Source: Porphyra umbilicalis
Taxonomy: Eukaryota; Rhodophyta; Bangiophyceae; Bangiales; Bangiaceae
Assembly (NCBI GenBank): GCA_002049455.2
Contig: KV918889.1
Span: 1 to 64,000 of the forward strand
DNA: 64,000 bases
Direction of reading: 5' to 3'
Shown: piece after piece, positions 1-11,346 of the stretch
Layout: every line of letters begins with the position of its first letter
How positions within the stretch are numbered: the stretch's first letter is position 1
Translations under genes and position numbers: made by a program
Notes under the pieces: model-generated
The model's database searches: none
Seen by the model: only the letters and a program-made list of their open reading frames with translations
What the model was told of the DNA's origin: nothing

Positions 1-385
1 CTTTCTGGCATGTCCTCTATCTCTCTGCATGGCGCACCAAGTCTGTCCGGCTTTTTTTGGCACCCTCGTTTGCTCACCTGTGCGCATCCCCGCTGTCGAT
101 GTGATGTGTAGGAGGGGAAGTTGTGAGGTGCTGGACAATTGGTGTTATGGACTGTAGTGGGTCCACATGTGTGGTCGTCGTGACCTGCGGGGGGTTGGAC
201 TGAGAGAGATGCGGGCGTGCCAGCACAGCCGACAGTGTGGATGAACGCTAGCGTATTGGTATAGCCATGCCCATACACGTTTCTGTCTCTTGATTTCCAT
301 TCTGCTCTGTCTTGGGCCTGTCGCCCCAACAGCTCCTCCCCCCACACCCCCCTCAGCCATGCGCTTGGTTGTTTGTCGACAACGT
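1..385. other. no gene seen; flank of transposase gene
   Basis: No supported coding region or repeat is visible here. It lies downstream of the 3' end of the pogo-type transposase gene, so it may hold that transposon's 3' terminal sequence. I could not match a terminal inverted repeat to the other side. Confidence 0.5.
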
Positions 386-2124
386 TTATTCATTGGCATC
401 GGAAGAGTCGTCGGATGACAAGGTGATCATATCCGCCGTGTCCACGATGGCATCTTCGTCATCCTCAGCACCAAACCACGCACGCAAACCCTCGCGAGCA
501 TCCTGCTCACTCGCGCCCCCAATCACCTCCCGTTCCAGGGAGGTGCCCCGCATGAGAGCAAGCACCTCGTCCAAGTCACTCTCCACACTGCCAAACCCCT
601 GCCGGTACTCGCCCCGAGAAGCAGTAAGAGATGCAGACATGACAACAGGGAGGATGTTCGACTTCAACCAGCAATGAAATACAGAGGTCGGTGTCACCTT
701 CTCCCACGCCTCTGCAATCAGTGTCGCAGCGTCTAGCAGGTGGGCAGCACCGCGTCCAGCTAAGCCACAATTTCTTGCCGGCCGCGGTGTCGGGTCAGGG
801 GGGGGCAGCAGAGCAGCAAGGAGGCCCTGTTGGGCCGACGCATCCGCCGCGTCGTGCGGTGCCTCCAGAGCCGCCGACCGCGGCGCACCATACACCTGCA
901 ATACGTTGACAGCCGGCACCCTCCACAGCTCATCATTCCCCTCTCGGAAGCCATGTGGCGCCATGGGGGGGGTTGCCGGTGGGGGGAGTGGCGGCGGCGT
1001 CTGTGGGAGTGGCGGCGGTGGCTCCGGTGGCGGAGTACGCAGGGGGTCCGGCTGGGGGGAAGGGGGCGGGGAGACGAGGGAACAGGTAGCGACCGCACGA
1101 GGATTGCCAACAGTCGTCCCTTGTAGCGCCGCTTGAGCGAGGCGATTACCCCAGCGTCCATTGGTTGGTACACCGCGGTGCTGTTGGGGGGAAGGAAAAG
1201 TATATCCACGTCCTCAGCGCTCAGGTTGACGTCGTGGGTTGAAGCGTTGTCCATTATTAGGGCACACTTGGCACCCCTGTGCCGCTGGTGCACAGCCGGC
1301 AGGAATACGGTATTCCACCAACGCTCGTAGACATGCTTGTCCATCCATGCCCGTTTTTGATTGAAATACGGCAGAGGGCATGCATTGCCTTCCCCGCGGA
1401 AGCACATAGGGTTCTCGGCCTGACCAATCATGGCCACGGGAAGCTTGTGGGTACCCGTTGCATTCGTACAAAGCACGAGGGTGACCCGCTCCATGTTGCG
1501 CATTGCCTTGGTGCCCCGTGCGTGGCGGCGATCACGGCGGGGCACGTACGACCGGGATGGCAGGCACCGGTAAAGCAACCCCGTCTCATCCATTTTATAA
1601 ACACGATCCGGGGGGTACGCTTCCAGCTGCCGCCGGATGTCCTCCACAGCAGCTGCTGCCGCTACCAGGTTGGCAGCGCCGGCCTGCCCGTGCATCGCCA
1701 CGTTGCAGATGTCGTAGCGCTTTAAAAGGCCGCGCACGTAGCCATTGCTAGCCGCGAAACCATTGATGGAGAGACGGGCGGCAATCATGCTCGCCGCTTC
1801 TTTGAGGAGGGCGGTGGTGATCGGGATGCGGCGGTGTCCGAGCGAGTACACGGCCAGGTACCACTTGTAGAGCCTAGCATCGAGCTCGGGCCACTTGCCC
1901 TCCCGGCAGGTCGTCCGTGCCAACGTGTGTGGATCGTTTGACATCGCTCGATACTGAGCGGCAGACTGCATGATTCGCCTACCCGTATCCTTAGTGATGG
2001 GCATGGGCAACTGCCGCAAGACCACCGGCCAGGAGATGCCGGCGTCACGCAGGCGCACAATCTGCTTCTTGACGCCGATTGAAATCTCCTGGCGCGGTCT
2101 GCGCCGACGCCGTCCGGCGACCAT
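386..2124 (-). CDS. pogo/Tigger-type transposase (Tc1/mariner superfamily), one frame change
   Basis: DNA-binding and DDD-endonuclease transposase of the pogo/Tigger group. The chosen start is ATG at 2124, just before a basic run and a Psq-like helix-turn-helix (about residues 12-60, around EISIGVKKQIVRLRDAG). A CENP-B/Tc5-type helix-turn-helix follows (about 75-145, WPELDARLYKWYLAVYSLG). The catalytic triad is visible: D179 in YKMDETGLL, D292 in IMDNASTHD and D323 in QPMDAGVIASLKRRYKG. The D292-D323 gap is 30 residues, the pogo-family DD30D spacing. After about 1100 the frame changes inside a proline/C-run linker (about 965-1110). The C-terminal part typical of Tigger (AATLIAEAWEKVTPTSVFHCW) and an acidic tail continue in another frame to the stop at 386. 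This may be decay or a homopolymer sequencing error. No terminal inverted repeats were found, so element borders are not given. Confidence 0.85.
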
Positions 2125-2985
2125 CGTGGCCGGGTGTGGGCCATTGGCCGCCTCGACGTCGTACCCGCGCGTCGCTGCCGCCTCCTGCGTCGGCCCACCG
2201 GCCGCTAGTAGTCCTTGACATGTTGCTGCTGCCGCTTTTGCCGCTTCCCGGACAGCGTAGGGCCACTCACGCGTCAAATCTGGGACAGCCCTCTCAAAAG
2301 CAGCCTCGACAGTAGCAGCAACAGCGTCCTCCGACGTCGCCAGACGTTGTGGGGAGCTCGTATGGGCCTCCGCGTAGCAGGGGGAGGGGTGACAGGGGGG
2401 GGGGGGGGGGGGTGGATGCGGGGTGGGTTTGAGATGGGGGTGTGAGGCCCGCCATTGGGACCAAAACAGCACCGGAACCAATCATTTTCACGGAAACGGT
2501 GAGCGCGGCGACGACGGTGGGTGTACCGGCGACGACGACGGGTGCGACGACGGTGGGTGCTCCCATAAAAATGCTGTCAGCACGACTTGTTGCGAGATTT
2601 TAAGTGTTTTCCAATTTGTAAATCCGACCTGCATCGGACGATCGCTATTGTGGACTGCGATTGTCGGTCGACCTAGTTCCGTTGCTATCCACCCCTGGAT
2701 AAGAAAGGAACCTACAGGAATGGAGAAAGACTGTACCTCCATGTGTCCGGTGAAAGCGGCGGTGACCTCATGCGTCCCCTCCTGAACGCCCCCTTCGCTC
2801 CCGATCCTTGCTCCCTGCACAGCCGTACAGTCAATCCCCGACCTTGTCACAACCGCTAAAGGCCCAGGTGGGCCTTTAACGAGTCGACCGACGATCGCCC
2901 CCAGAGAGGCGATCAAGGCACATTCTCACGTCGCGCAAGGCTCTGAGCTCCATTTCAGAGACCGACCTGCATTGATCGCATCAGG
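2125..2985. other. intergenic; poly-G run and short inverted repeat
   Basis: Upstream flank of the transposase gene. It holds a poly-G tract at about 2395-2412 and an inverted repeat of about 16 bp, GCGAT(T/C)GTCGGTCGAC, near 2658-2673 and in opposite orientation near 2883-2900. No coding sequence is supported. Confidence 0.45.
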
Positions 2986-3014
2986 AGGGCAGCTTCTGGT
3001 CACGATTGTTGATG

Positions 3015-3205
3015 AAGTATTGCTCTCTTCCCAATTTTGGCCGATGCCGTCGATGTCAAGAGGGGTGATCAACTGTGCGAAACAGTTTCTCAGCCATCCA
3101 TTCAGCCGGATAAAGTTGTTCGACCAATGGGCAGTTGACCGAGAGCCTGTCTTGACTTCGACCACATCGGCCAAAATTGGGAAGACAGCAATAGCCTTCA
3201 GCACT
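3015..3205. repeat. long foldback (inverted repeat) hairpin
   Basis: The arms at 3027-3062 and 3150-3184 are inverted copies with about three mismatches. They share CTTCCCAATTTTGGCCGATG at the outer part and GTCAAGA at the inner part. Similarity extends outward (GAAG..ATTGCT.T) and weakly inward, giving a stem near 50 bp with a loop of about 85 bases. The structure could be a foldback/MITE remnant or a small-RNA precursor. No target duplication was recognised. Confidence 0.7.
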
Positions 3206-3299
3206 GGCTGTGGCAATAGTGCTGGCAGGTGCAATTCGTGCCGTAGGGGTGGGCCATCATCGAGGATGGACTGTATCCCTTTTCTTCCCCACCCCCCTT

Positions 3300-5321
3300 T
3301 CACAAACCTTGCGTGCCGGCGCCGTGTTCCACCGCGTCAGTACCACCGTTCCACACCGGCCCCACATCCGCGGCAGCTGTGACGGCGGCGGCGGCTATAC
3401 CGAGGCGGCGGCAGCGCAAGGGGGGCCGCGAGTCGCCGCCTCCGCCGCCTCCAACAGGTCCTCGCGTGGCTGCCGCGCCGTTGCCCCCAGTCACGCGGGT
3501 CGGCCTCGACTTCGGCGTCACCGCCGCCGCTGCCACAGCCGCCCCCTCGGCCGCGACGACACGGCCGCTACCACGGTCACCACCGCCGCCAAAGGAGTGC
3601 CACGGCCGCCGCGGTGCACCGCGGGTCGGCTGCGGACCGCAGCCAGGTGGCGTCAGCGGCTGGGGGTGGGGGTGGGGGAAGGGGGAGACTCCCCCTGCGC
3701 GGTCCTTCGTCGGCCGACACCCCGCTGGCGGCGGCAGTGGCGCCCGGGAAAGGCAGCGGAGATCCCACCGCGGCGGATGCCGCACCGCCCGTGGCAGCGA
3801 CGGTGGCGGCGGCGGGCACGGGCGCGGCCGGATTGGTGATGGGCGGGGCGGCCACGGACGCGCGTCGGGCAAAGGACGCCAGCACCCCCGCGCTGCCGGC
3901 ACCCCCGTGCCGCCGCACCCGCCGCTGGCGCCGCGATCACGTCCGTCGCTGTCGACGCGCGCATCAGCGGCAGCCGCAGAGGTTCCCCTCCTCCAACGTC
4001 CACGCAACGCCGTCGCAACGGCGCACAGCCCTGCGCGTACAGCGCCGCCGCGCCCCCTTCACGGTGTTCGTGATCCCTGGATCGGACAGCCCCCCCCTGG
4101 GTGACAGTCGGCTTTGGACGGCCCGGTGGCGGTCCTCCACAGCACTGGGACGGTGACAGCCCAGACGGCGTCGGGCGTTGGCGTCCTCGCTGCGCCGCAC
4201 TCAACGGGGCGGCTGACCGGCTGGCGGAGCGTGGGTGGGGCCGCTCGACATTGGGGAGGACCAGTGTGGGGCACCGGTCGCACCCCGCCCCGCCCGCACG
4301 ATGCCGTCGCCGCCGCGGCGAGGCACCACCAAGATTCAAGTGCGTTCTGCAGTATCCAGTGCTCGCCAGCCCGTCGACTGTCAACTACAGCTGCGCACAG
4401 TACGTCCGTTGCTGCGGATCAACTACGTTGAGGCCCGCGGAGGCCCCTGGCTTCCAGCTCTCCAAAACGGCACACCTCGGGTGGGACAAGCGGCCAGGTG
4501 GGTTGGAGGCTGCAGCCTCCGCGACGGGGCCACGCGAGAGCGCCCGCGCAAGGGCGTCCGTGCCACCTCGGCGCTGGCCGCGTGCCGCTCCACCCGACGG
4601 GAGGTGCCCCGCCGTCGACGCCATCCTCGGCACGCAGCCAATCGGCGGCTGGTGTGTCTCCGCCCGCCGCCCCGCAGCGCACCGCGTCCACACACACGGC
4701 GCCCCTCGAGTGCGCCGAGATGTCCCCAACGCGGCCGCGCCTTTCAGGCGGGATCCCGGTGGCCTGTGGCTACAGAACCCTTGCCACGCCGCCCGCGGCC
4801 GGTGGCCGCACTCACCGCGCCCCGCACGCGCGTGGCCATCGGCGTGGCGGGCGGCACGGACCTCGGCGCGCCTCGGCGCGCGCCTCCCGGTGCAGCCGGT
4901 GCCCGACGCCCGCCGTTGTCGACTGGGGGTGCGGGTGGGGGGGTGGTGGCACACCAGCGGCGGCGACCCGCGGCGGGGCACGTCGCCGCGGTCCGTGCCG
5001 ACAGACTCTGCGTTGGGCGCGGGGCGGGCACCGGTGCGCCACGTCGCGCGCGTGCGTCTGGGGCGGTGCAGGGGGAAGGAAGAGGCGTCGCTCGGGGTGC
5101 TAGATAGCCGCACCCAGGCGCACCCGCTGGCTGCCGCTGCCGTCAATCGGTGCGCGGGCGGGCCGGGGCGGTCCGACTCTGTGCCAGCCCGTTGCGCAGT
5201 GACGCGGCCATTGACTGGGGCGGCCGTTGCGCCCGACGTGGGCCCCGCTGCTGCCGGTGGCGCGCGTCGTCATTGTTGCCATTGGGGGGAACGTCGGAGC
5301 CGTGACCGGATTGTTGCCGCC
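3300..5321. other. GC-rich region without supported gene
   Basis: Very GC-rich sequence in which several frames on both strands stay open for hundreds of codons. The predicted peptides are Arg/Pro/Ala/Gly-rich and contain no domain I recognise. The stretch lies upstream of the START-like gene and may include its promoter and 5' UTR. Confidence 0.4.
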
Positions 5322-7241
5322 ATGAAGTTCCGCTTGGACTGCCAGCTGCCCTTCCCGGCCGACCTCTTTTGGAGCGTACGTTGGGGGCGCGTGACGTGTC
5401 GGCGGCGGGGACCGGGGTGTCTGGACCGAGGGGGACAGTCGGTGACGGCTGGCGTGCATGTCTTGGCCGCGCGTTCTGTTGCTGACCTCTCGATGTGTCT
5501 TGCTTGCTGCGTATCTGGCCGTCCATCGCCTTTACTCCCCCACGCTTCCTGTTCCCTCGTTCCACCCCACCTCCCTTCAACGCTCTGCAGGTGCGGGCCA
5601 CGCCCGGCTTTGCCGAATTTATCGTCCGCGACGGCCTCCTCAAAGCCATGACCGGCACGCCCTCTGTTCCCGCGGCCGACTCGGCGGCGCTCGAGGCGGT
5701 GCACCCCACCCCCCCCCACTCCCCCTCCCTCCCCCCCGCGACGTGCGCACCCGCTCCCAAACCTACACCCCCGCCCGCGTGGAGATGCCCGACTTTGTGC
5801 GCTCCCTCGTCGGCCCGACGCTCTTTGAAGTCACGGACGAGCAGGTGTGGGACGCGGCGCCCGGCGCGCCGCCCGTCCAATCCTTCCGCATCACGCCCTC
5901 CTTTTTGACCCAACTGTCGACCACGTACGGGGTGCTGTCGGTGCGGCCGGCGGCGGCAGAGCCCGGCAGCGGCGGGGACGCCCCCCCGCTGCCCGCCGAC
6001 GTGGCGGCGCGGCCGACCATTGGCGGCGCCCCCGTCTCGTGGTGCACCCACACCATTGACGGGACGGCGCGGGTGCGCCTCGTCGGCGTCGGCGGCTTTG
6101 TCGAACGGTCCATCCTGCACAACCTCCGCCTCTTTTACCACGAGTACCCGGCGACGATTGACCGCTTCCGCGGGTGGCTCCTCACCGCGTGGGGGCGCCC
6201 GGGGATGGGGGGGGGACCCGGCGCTCGCGCGCGCCGTGTGGCGCTTCTTGGACGACCAGGGGGGGGAACACGCGCCCGCCGCCGCGTCGGCCTCGTCGGC
6301 GGCGCTGACCGCGTGCCACCCGTTGGGGGGGGGGGACGGCGGCAGCGGCGGCGACTGGTCCGAGTACCACTCGGTCGATACCGACAGCACCGACTATGCG
6401 TCGGCGGTGGAGGTGGCGCCGCCCCCCGCCGACACGGACGGGAGTGGGCGGTGGGGCGCCCGCGGCTCCTCGTCCGAGTCGGCCACCGACGACACGTCGG
6501 ACGGTGAGGCGGCGCCGACCCGTGCCGGCGCGCCGCCGCCGCCGCCACCGCCGGTGGCACGGCGGCGAGGGCCCCACGGCGGCGGCGGCGGCGGCTCGAC
6601 TTTGGGTCGTCGACGGCGTCGGCGTCGGACGGGGACGTGGACGATGGCGGCGGGGGGGCGTCGGATTCCGACGCGTCGGACGTTGGCAGCGCCGCCACGT
6701 CGACGGCCTCGTCGGCCGGCCGCTCGCTCCGCCGGCCGCCGCCGCGGCGGTCGGCGGCGGCGGCGCGGGCGACCGCCGCCGCCGTTGGCGACCGGGAGCG
6801 GCCGGCGCCCGCGGCGCGCTCCCGGTGGCCCCCACCGCCCACCACCGCGGCGGCAGCAGCAGCGGCAGCGGCGGCAGCGGCACCCTCTCCCCCGCGCGCT
6901 CCGCCGTGTCCATTGGGGTGGAGGAGCTCCTCGACTCGCCGCCGGCGGGCAACGTCGGCGCCGCCGGTGCAAAGGGCGGCCGCCGGCGGCGGCGGCGCGC
7001 CCCGTGGGGCCGCCGCCGCCCGCAACGCGCGGCGCGGGGCGACGGGGAGGGCGGGGCCGACGCGGCGGCGGCCGCCGTTGCCATTGCCGCAAACGTCGAC
7101 GCGGCGGCCGCACGGCGGGGGGCGGCGGCCAAGGCGGTGCGCCGCGCCGTGTGGGTCGGCCTCGCGGGGGTGGCGGTGGCGGCGGCGCTCGTCGCCCACG
7201 GGCGGGGGGGGGGGTCCGACGACAGCGGCGCCGAGGCGTAG
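5322..7241 (+). CDS. START-like (DUF2505-type SRPBCC) lipid-binding protein with C-terminal membrane anchor
   Basis: Probable lipid- or hydrophobic-ligand-binding protein held at a membrane. Exon 1 (5322-5375) encodes MKFRLDCQLPFPADLFWS, the usual first strand of SRPBCC folds. A 215-bp GTACGT..TCTGCAG intron (5376-5590) follows in phase 0. Exon 2 continues with ATPGFAEFIVRDGLL, VEMPDFVRSLVGPTLFEVTD and the closing helix FVERSILHNLRLFYHEYPAT, the layout of DUF2505 proteins. After the domain come an acidic Ser/Asp tail, a basic stretch, a membrane segment (AVWVGLAGVAVAAALVAH) and an acidic end at 7241. The coding signal changes frame about four times: in the poly-C at about 5710-5740, the poly-G at about 6205-6215, near 6590 and near 6890. 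All are homopolymer or low-complexity sites, so sequence errors are as likely as decay. It is convergent with the phosphoesterase gene. The fold call is fairly sure, the ligand unknown. Confidence 0.7.
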
Positions 7242-7538
7242 CGGGGGGGGGAAGAGGGGTGCTTCCCCCTCGTGGGCGTGCCCGACGCGCGCAGAAGGGA
7301 GAGTGGGGGGGGGGGGGGGGGTGGCGGGGACAGGGGTCTCCCCTGCCCCGTCCCCCCCCCCACACGTGCGAGCCGATGCATGGTTGTTTGCGGGCCGCCC
7401 CACGCGCGCGCGCGTGGGACGTGCGTGCGTATGTTTCGGGGTGTGACGTAGGCAACGTAGCGGGGACGACCCCTTTTTTTTCGGCAGCAGCCCCCCCCCA
7501 GCGCGCCCGCGCCACCGCCTGGCGACGCGCGCGCGCGC
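7242..7538. other. convergent intergenic spacer
   Basis: Short spacer between the 3' ends of two convergent genes. It contains G and C homopolymers and a small GGGGTCTCCCC-type hairpin near 7333-7345. No coding sequence is seen. Confidence 0.4.
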
Positions 7539-9072
7539 CTAGGCGGTGCCGCCGCCGCCGCCCGCCCGCGCGCGCGCGGCGCGGCGCCCCCGCGCCGCCA
7601 CGGCAGCGGCGCGGCGCCCCCGCCGCTCGGCGGCGCGCAGCGCGGCGAGCGCCCACCCATAAACGCCGCGACGGCGAGGGCGCCGCCGAGGGCGGGGCTG
7701 ACGGCCACCGCGGCGGCGCCCCACGCGCGCCCGAGCCGCACGCCCGCGCGCGCGAGCAGCGCCGCGGCGGCCGCCCCCGCCGCCGCCACGGCGGTGGGGC
7801 GGCCGGCCGGCGGCCGCCACGTCGGCGCCCGCCCCGGCGGCGGGGTGGGTGGTGGGGGGGCCCGCTGCGGCGCGTCGACGCTGCCGCCGCCGCCGCCGCC
7901 GCCGTCGGCCGGGGCGCGGCCGCCCAAAAACGGCACCCGCTCCGCGTCGACGCGGGCGGCGGGCGGCGGCGGCGGGGAGCCCCCCGCCCCGCCGCGGCTG
8001 CCGAGGGAGGCGGCGGGGCAGCCCGCCGTCGGCCGCCGCGGCCCGCCCGGCGGCGTCGACGGCGGCGACGAGGCCGCCGACGGCGGCGGCGACGGCGCGG
8101 CCGCGGGGGCGGCCGCCGCGGGCGCGCCGCCGGCGGCGGCGGCGCCAATGACGGCCACCTCCTCGAGCGACGGGCTGCGGCTGTGGGTTGAGAGGGGGGG
8201 AGGGGGGGGGGGGGGCACCCCCGGCCGCCGCACGCGCGACCGGCGGCGGCCGCCCGACGGGTCGGCGGGGGAGCCGGCGCGGCCCCCCCCCCCCCCCCCC
8301 CCCCCGACGGCACGCCGCGTCGACGGCGACCGGGGGCGTGCCCCCCCCCCCCCCCGCCCCCCCCCCCCAGGCGCCGCCGCCGCCGCATCCGCCGCCGCCG
8401 TCGCCGCCGCTGCCCACACGCCGACCGCGTAGGCGGCGCAGACGCCCGCGAGGAGCACCGCCGCTTCCGGGTCGCGGCGGCACGCCCACCCCCCCCCCCC
8501 CCCCCCGCGCCAAGCACGCCCACCCGAGGCCGAGCGCGCCCCACCCCCCGTCGGTCAGCCGCGGCGCCGCCACCGCCGGGCCGCCGGCGACCAGGTAGGC
8601 GCCCGACGCGACGGCGGCCGCCCACACGGGGCGCCGCGTGGCGGCGAGCGCCGCCCAGGGGGCCCCCGCCGGCGACGAGGCGACGGCGCCGCCGACGGCC
8701 GCGAGGCGGGGGACAGCCCCGCCCGACGCGGCGGCAGTGGCCCCGGCGCCAATGAGGAGAAAGGCCAGGGGGATGCCGACCGCCGCGCGCGCCAGCCGCA
8801 CCGCCGCCGTCGGCAGGTTGGCGGTGAGCGCATAGGCGGCGGCGCGGGCGCGCCACCCCCCGCCGCCGTCGACGCTGTCGCCGGCGGGGAGCGTAAACGT
8901 CGAGACGGCGGCGGCGACGCGGGCGCCGTCGACGTACACCTCGAGGGTGTGCGGCACGCCCCGCCGCAGCGCCGCCGGCGTCCACGGGAGGAGGTGGAGG
9001 GGCTCGGGGGGCGTCGACACGGCCGTCCCGAGGACAACCCCGTTGAGCCGCACCGTCACGTGGGGGAGGGCG

Positions 9073-9103
<31 letters not shown>

Positions 9104-9687
9104 TGCCGCCGCCGGCGGCCGCGCGGGTGGCGGCGGCCGACAGGTCGGCCGTGCCATTGGTGGCGACCCCCCCCCCCCCCCCGGCGCGCGGGCGGTGCGC
9201 AGGAGGGTTTTGGGCAGCCCCCCCCCCCCCCCCCCCACCCCCCCAGTCCCCCCCCCCCCCCCCCCCCACACCACCCCCCGCCACACGAGCACCCGCACGT
9301 GGGAGGAGACGGCGGCGGCGGCGGCGGCGCCCCCCCCCCCCCCCCCCCACCGGGTTCGTGACGAGCGCCACCGCGCCGCGGCGCGTCGGCGCCACGACCG
9401 CCGCCGCCACGACCCCGTGGTCGACGGCAACGACGCGCGCGCCGCGCGCGGCGGCCAAGTCGGGCGTCACCGCCGCGAATGCCGCCACGGCGGGCGGGGC
9501 GGCAACGAGGCCCCCCGGCGCCACGCCGCCGGCCGTGTGGAGGTGGCCGGCGAGGTAGGCGGCGAGGGGGGGGGGGACCCGGGGGGGCACGCCGAGACGA
9601 GGTCGGACAGCGTGCGCCGGCGGGGGATGGTGGAGAGGGGGGGGGGGAGGGGGGGGGAGGAGCCGGGGGGTGCTGCCATTGGCGGCC

Positions 9688-9719
<32 letters not shown>

Positions 9720-10229
9720 CAACAGCCGCCGCCGCCGCCGCCACCCCGCGGCGCCCGCGGCGGCGGCCCCCCGGCGGCCGGCCGCGTCGGCGGCCGCGTC
9801 GGCGGCCGCGTCGGCGGCGGCAACGTCCGCGTCGCTCAAGGCGGGCCACGCGACAAACGATTCCGGGTAGTGGCCAAAGACGACCGTCGGCGGCGCGCCG
9901 CGGGCGCACCCCGCCCGCACCGCCGCGCGGAGGCGGCGGTACTCGGCCGCCGAGACGGCGCCAAAGACGCCGAGGGGGCGCCGCCCCGACGGCGCCGGCA
10001 CCGCATCGACCCCAATCAACCGCACGGGCGGGTGACCCGCCACGCCGGCCACCCCGCCGCCGCCGCCGCCGCCGCCACCGACCGTGGCAACCGACAGGCG
10101 ACCGCCCGGGTCCTCCCCGCTGACGCCATAGCGGCGGTAGTACCCCCCCTCCCCCCCCCCCCCCCCTGCCGTCCCCCCCACCCCATACGCGTCGTGGTTG
10201 CCCCGCGTGTCGAGCCACACGACTGGGGG

Positions 10230-10260
<31 letters not shown>

Positions 10261-10729
10261 CGCCCCCCTCCCGGCGGCACCCCCCCCGCAAACGCCACTA
10301 CCGACGCGTAGGCCGCCCAGTCGGCCTCGTCATCGTCCCCCCCACCCCCCGCCACCAGGTCACCGCTGACAACCACCGCGTCGGGCGCGAGCGCCGGCAC
10401 GAGGGCGCCGGCGGCGGCCCGCAGCGCCGCGCGCGACGCGCCGCCGTCGCCGCCCCGCCGCCCGCCGCCCCCATCCACGTGCGCGTCGGTGAGGTGGAGG
10501 AGCGTCGTGACGGCCCCGGGGGTGTGGCCCCACACCCCGTCGGCCGCGAGGGCGGCGGCGATGGGGGGGGGGGGGCCGCCGCCGCCGCCGCAACGTGGGG
10601 GGGGGGGGGGGGGGGCACGCGCCGACGAGGATGGCAACGACGGTGGTGGCAAAGACGGCGGCGTAGAGGAGGTCGGCGGGGAGGTGGGGGGGGGGGGGGG
10701 GGGGGGGCGGCGTCTGTGGGGGGGGGCAT
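7539..10729 (-). CDS. TMEM62-like: TMEM62-like calcineurin-type metallophosphoesterase, multi-pass C-terminus
   Basis: Membrane metallophosphoesterase of the TMEM62 type. All metal-binding blocks are present in order: LHLTDAHVD (near 10490), VVSGDLV (near 10375), DTRGNHDAYG (near 10200), VFGHYPESF (near 9875) and LAGHLHTAGG (near 9540). A beta-sandwich segment like the TMEM62 Ig-like domain follows (VTVRLNGVVLGTAVS, LHLLPWTPAALRRGV; about 9060-8890), then several hydrophobic segments down to about 7700. A signal anchor (LLYAAVFATTVVAILVGA, 10625-10680) precedes the enzyme domain but lies in another frame; ATG at 10729 begins a proline-rich lead into it. At least two frame changes occur, at the poly-G/C tracts near 10590-10610 and in the 8200-8510 tract. 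Low-complexity inserts separate the motifs. It is convergent with the START-like gene and runs in the same direction as the lipocalin gene. Family sure; exact ends uncertain. Confidence 0.8.
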
Positions 10730-11346
10730 GGCGGCTGGGGGGGGGGGGGATGGGGGGGGAAGGGCGAGGGGGGGGGGGCGACGGTGCCACACAGGGAGCG
10801 CCGCGCAGCCGCGGCGACTGCGGCGCGGCCTCCTTGAGGCGCACGCCGGCGCCGTGGTTCCGACGGGGATCTAGAGGGCGGGGCCGCAGGGGCCTTACAG
10901 TGACGGCCCGTGCCGGCTGCGGGCGCCGCGGGCGCCCGCCACGTCGGCGCGGCCCGCCGCCCCCCCGCCCGCCGCCCCGCGCGCCCCGCCCGTTGCCGGG
11001 AGCGGCGGCCCCCTCGAGGGCGGGACCCCCCGCCTGCCGCGCCCCTGCACCGCCGTCGCGCGGCAGCCGTGGCGCCGCGCGGCGGGCGCAACGACAGCGG
11101 CGGCGGCGGCGGGGGCCCGAGGCGGCGGGCCGCGCCGCGGCCGCCCCGCCGCCCCCCTGCCGTTACGGCGTCGACCGCCCCGCCGGCCGCCACGCGGCCG
11201 CCGTGGGCGTGACGCGCGGGGGGATCTATGAAAAAAAAAAAAAAAGGGAAACGCGCACGGGCCCATCTTCTGGTCGAGCCACCGCACCCCTCGAGGCCGA
11301 CCGCACGGGCGGCACGGGGGTCGGCCGTGCGACCGCGGCGGCGGTT
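10730..11346. other. intergenic, GC-rich, with A15 run
   Basis: Region between the lipocalin 3' end and the phosphoesterase 5' end. It contains an uninterrupted A run at about 11229-11243 and long G/C stretches with open frames but no recognisable protein. Confidence 0.4.

Noticed and set aside
3313-5651. Long plus-strand frames (263 and 516 codons) upstream of the START-like gene
   Set aside because: Composition only: Arg/Pro/Gly-rich peptides without a domain, with similar frames open on the other strand. Only the last part, from 5322, matches a real exon.
6020-10874. Very long frames opposite or out of frame to the TMEM62-like and START-like genes (up to 1274 codons)
   Set aside because: Shadows of GC-rich sequence; the conserved motifs lie in the frames annotated.
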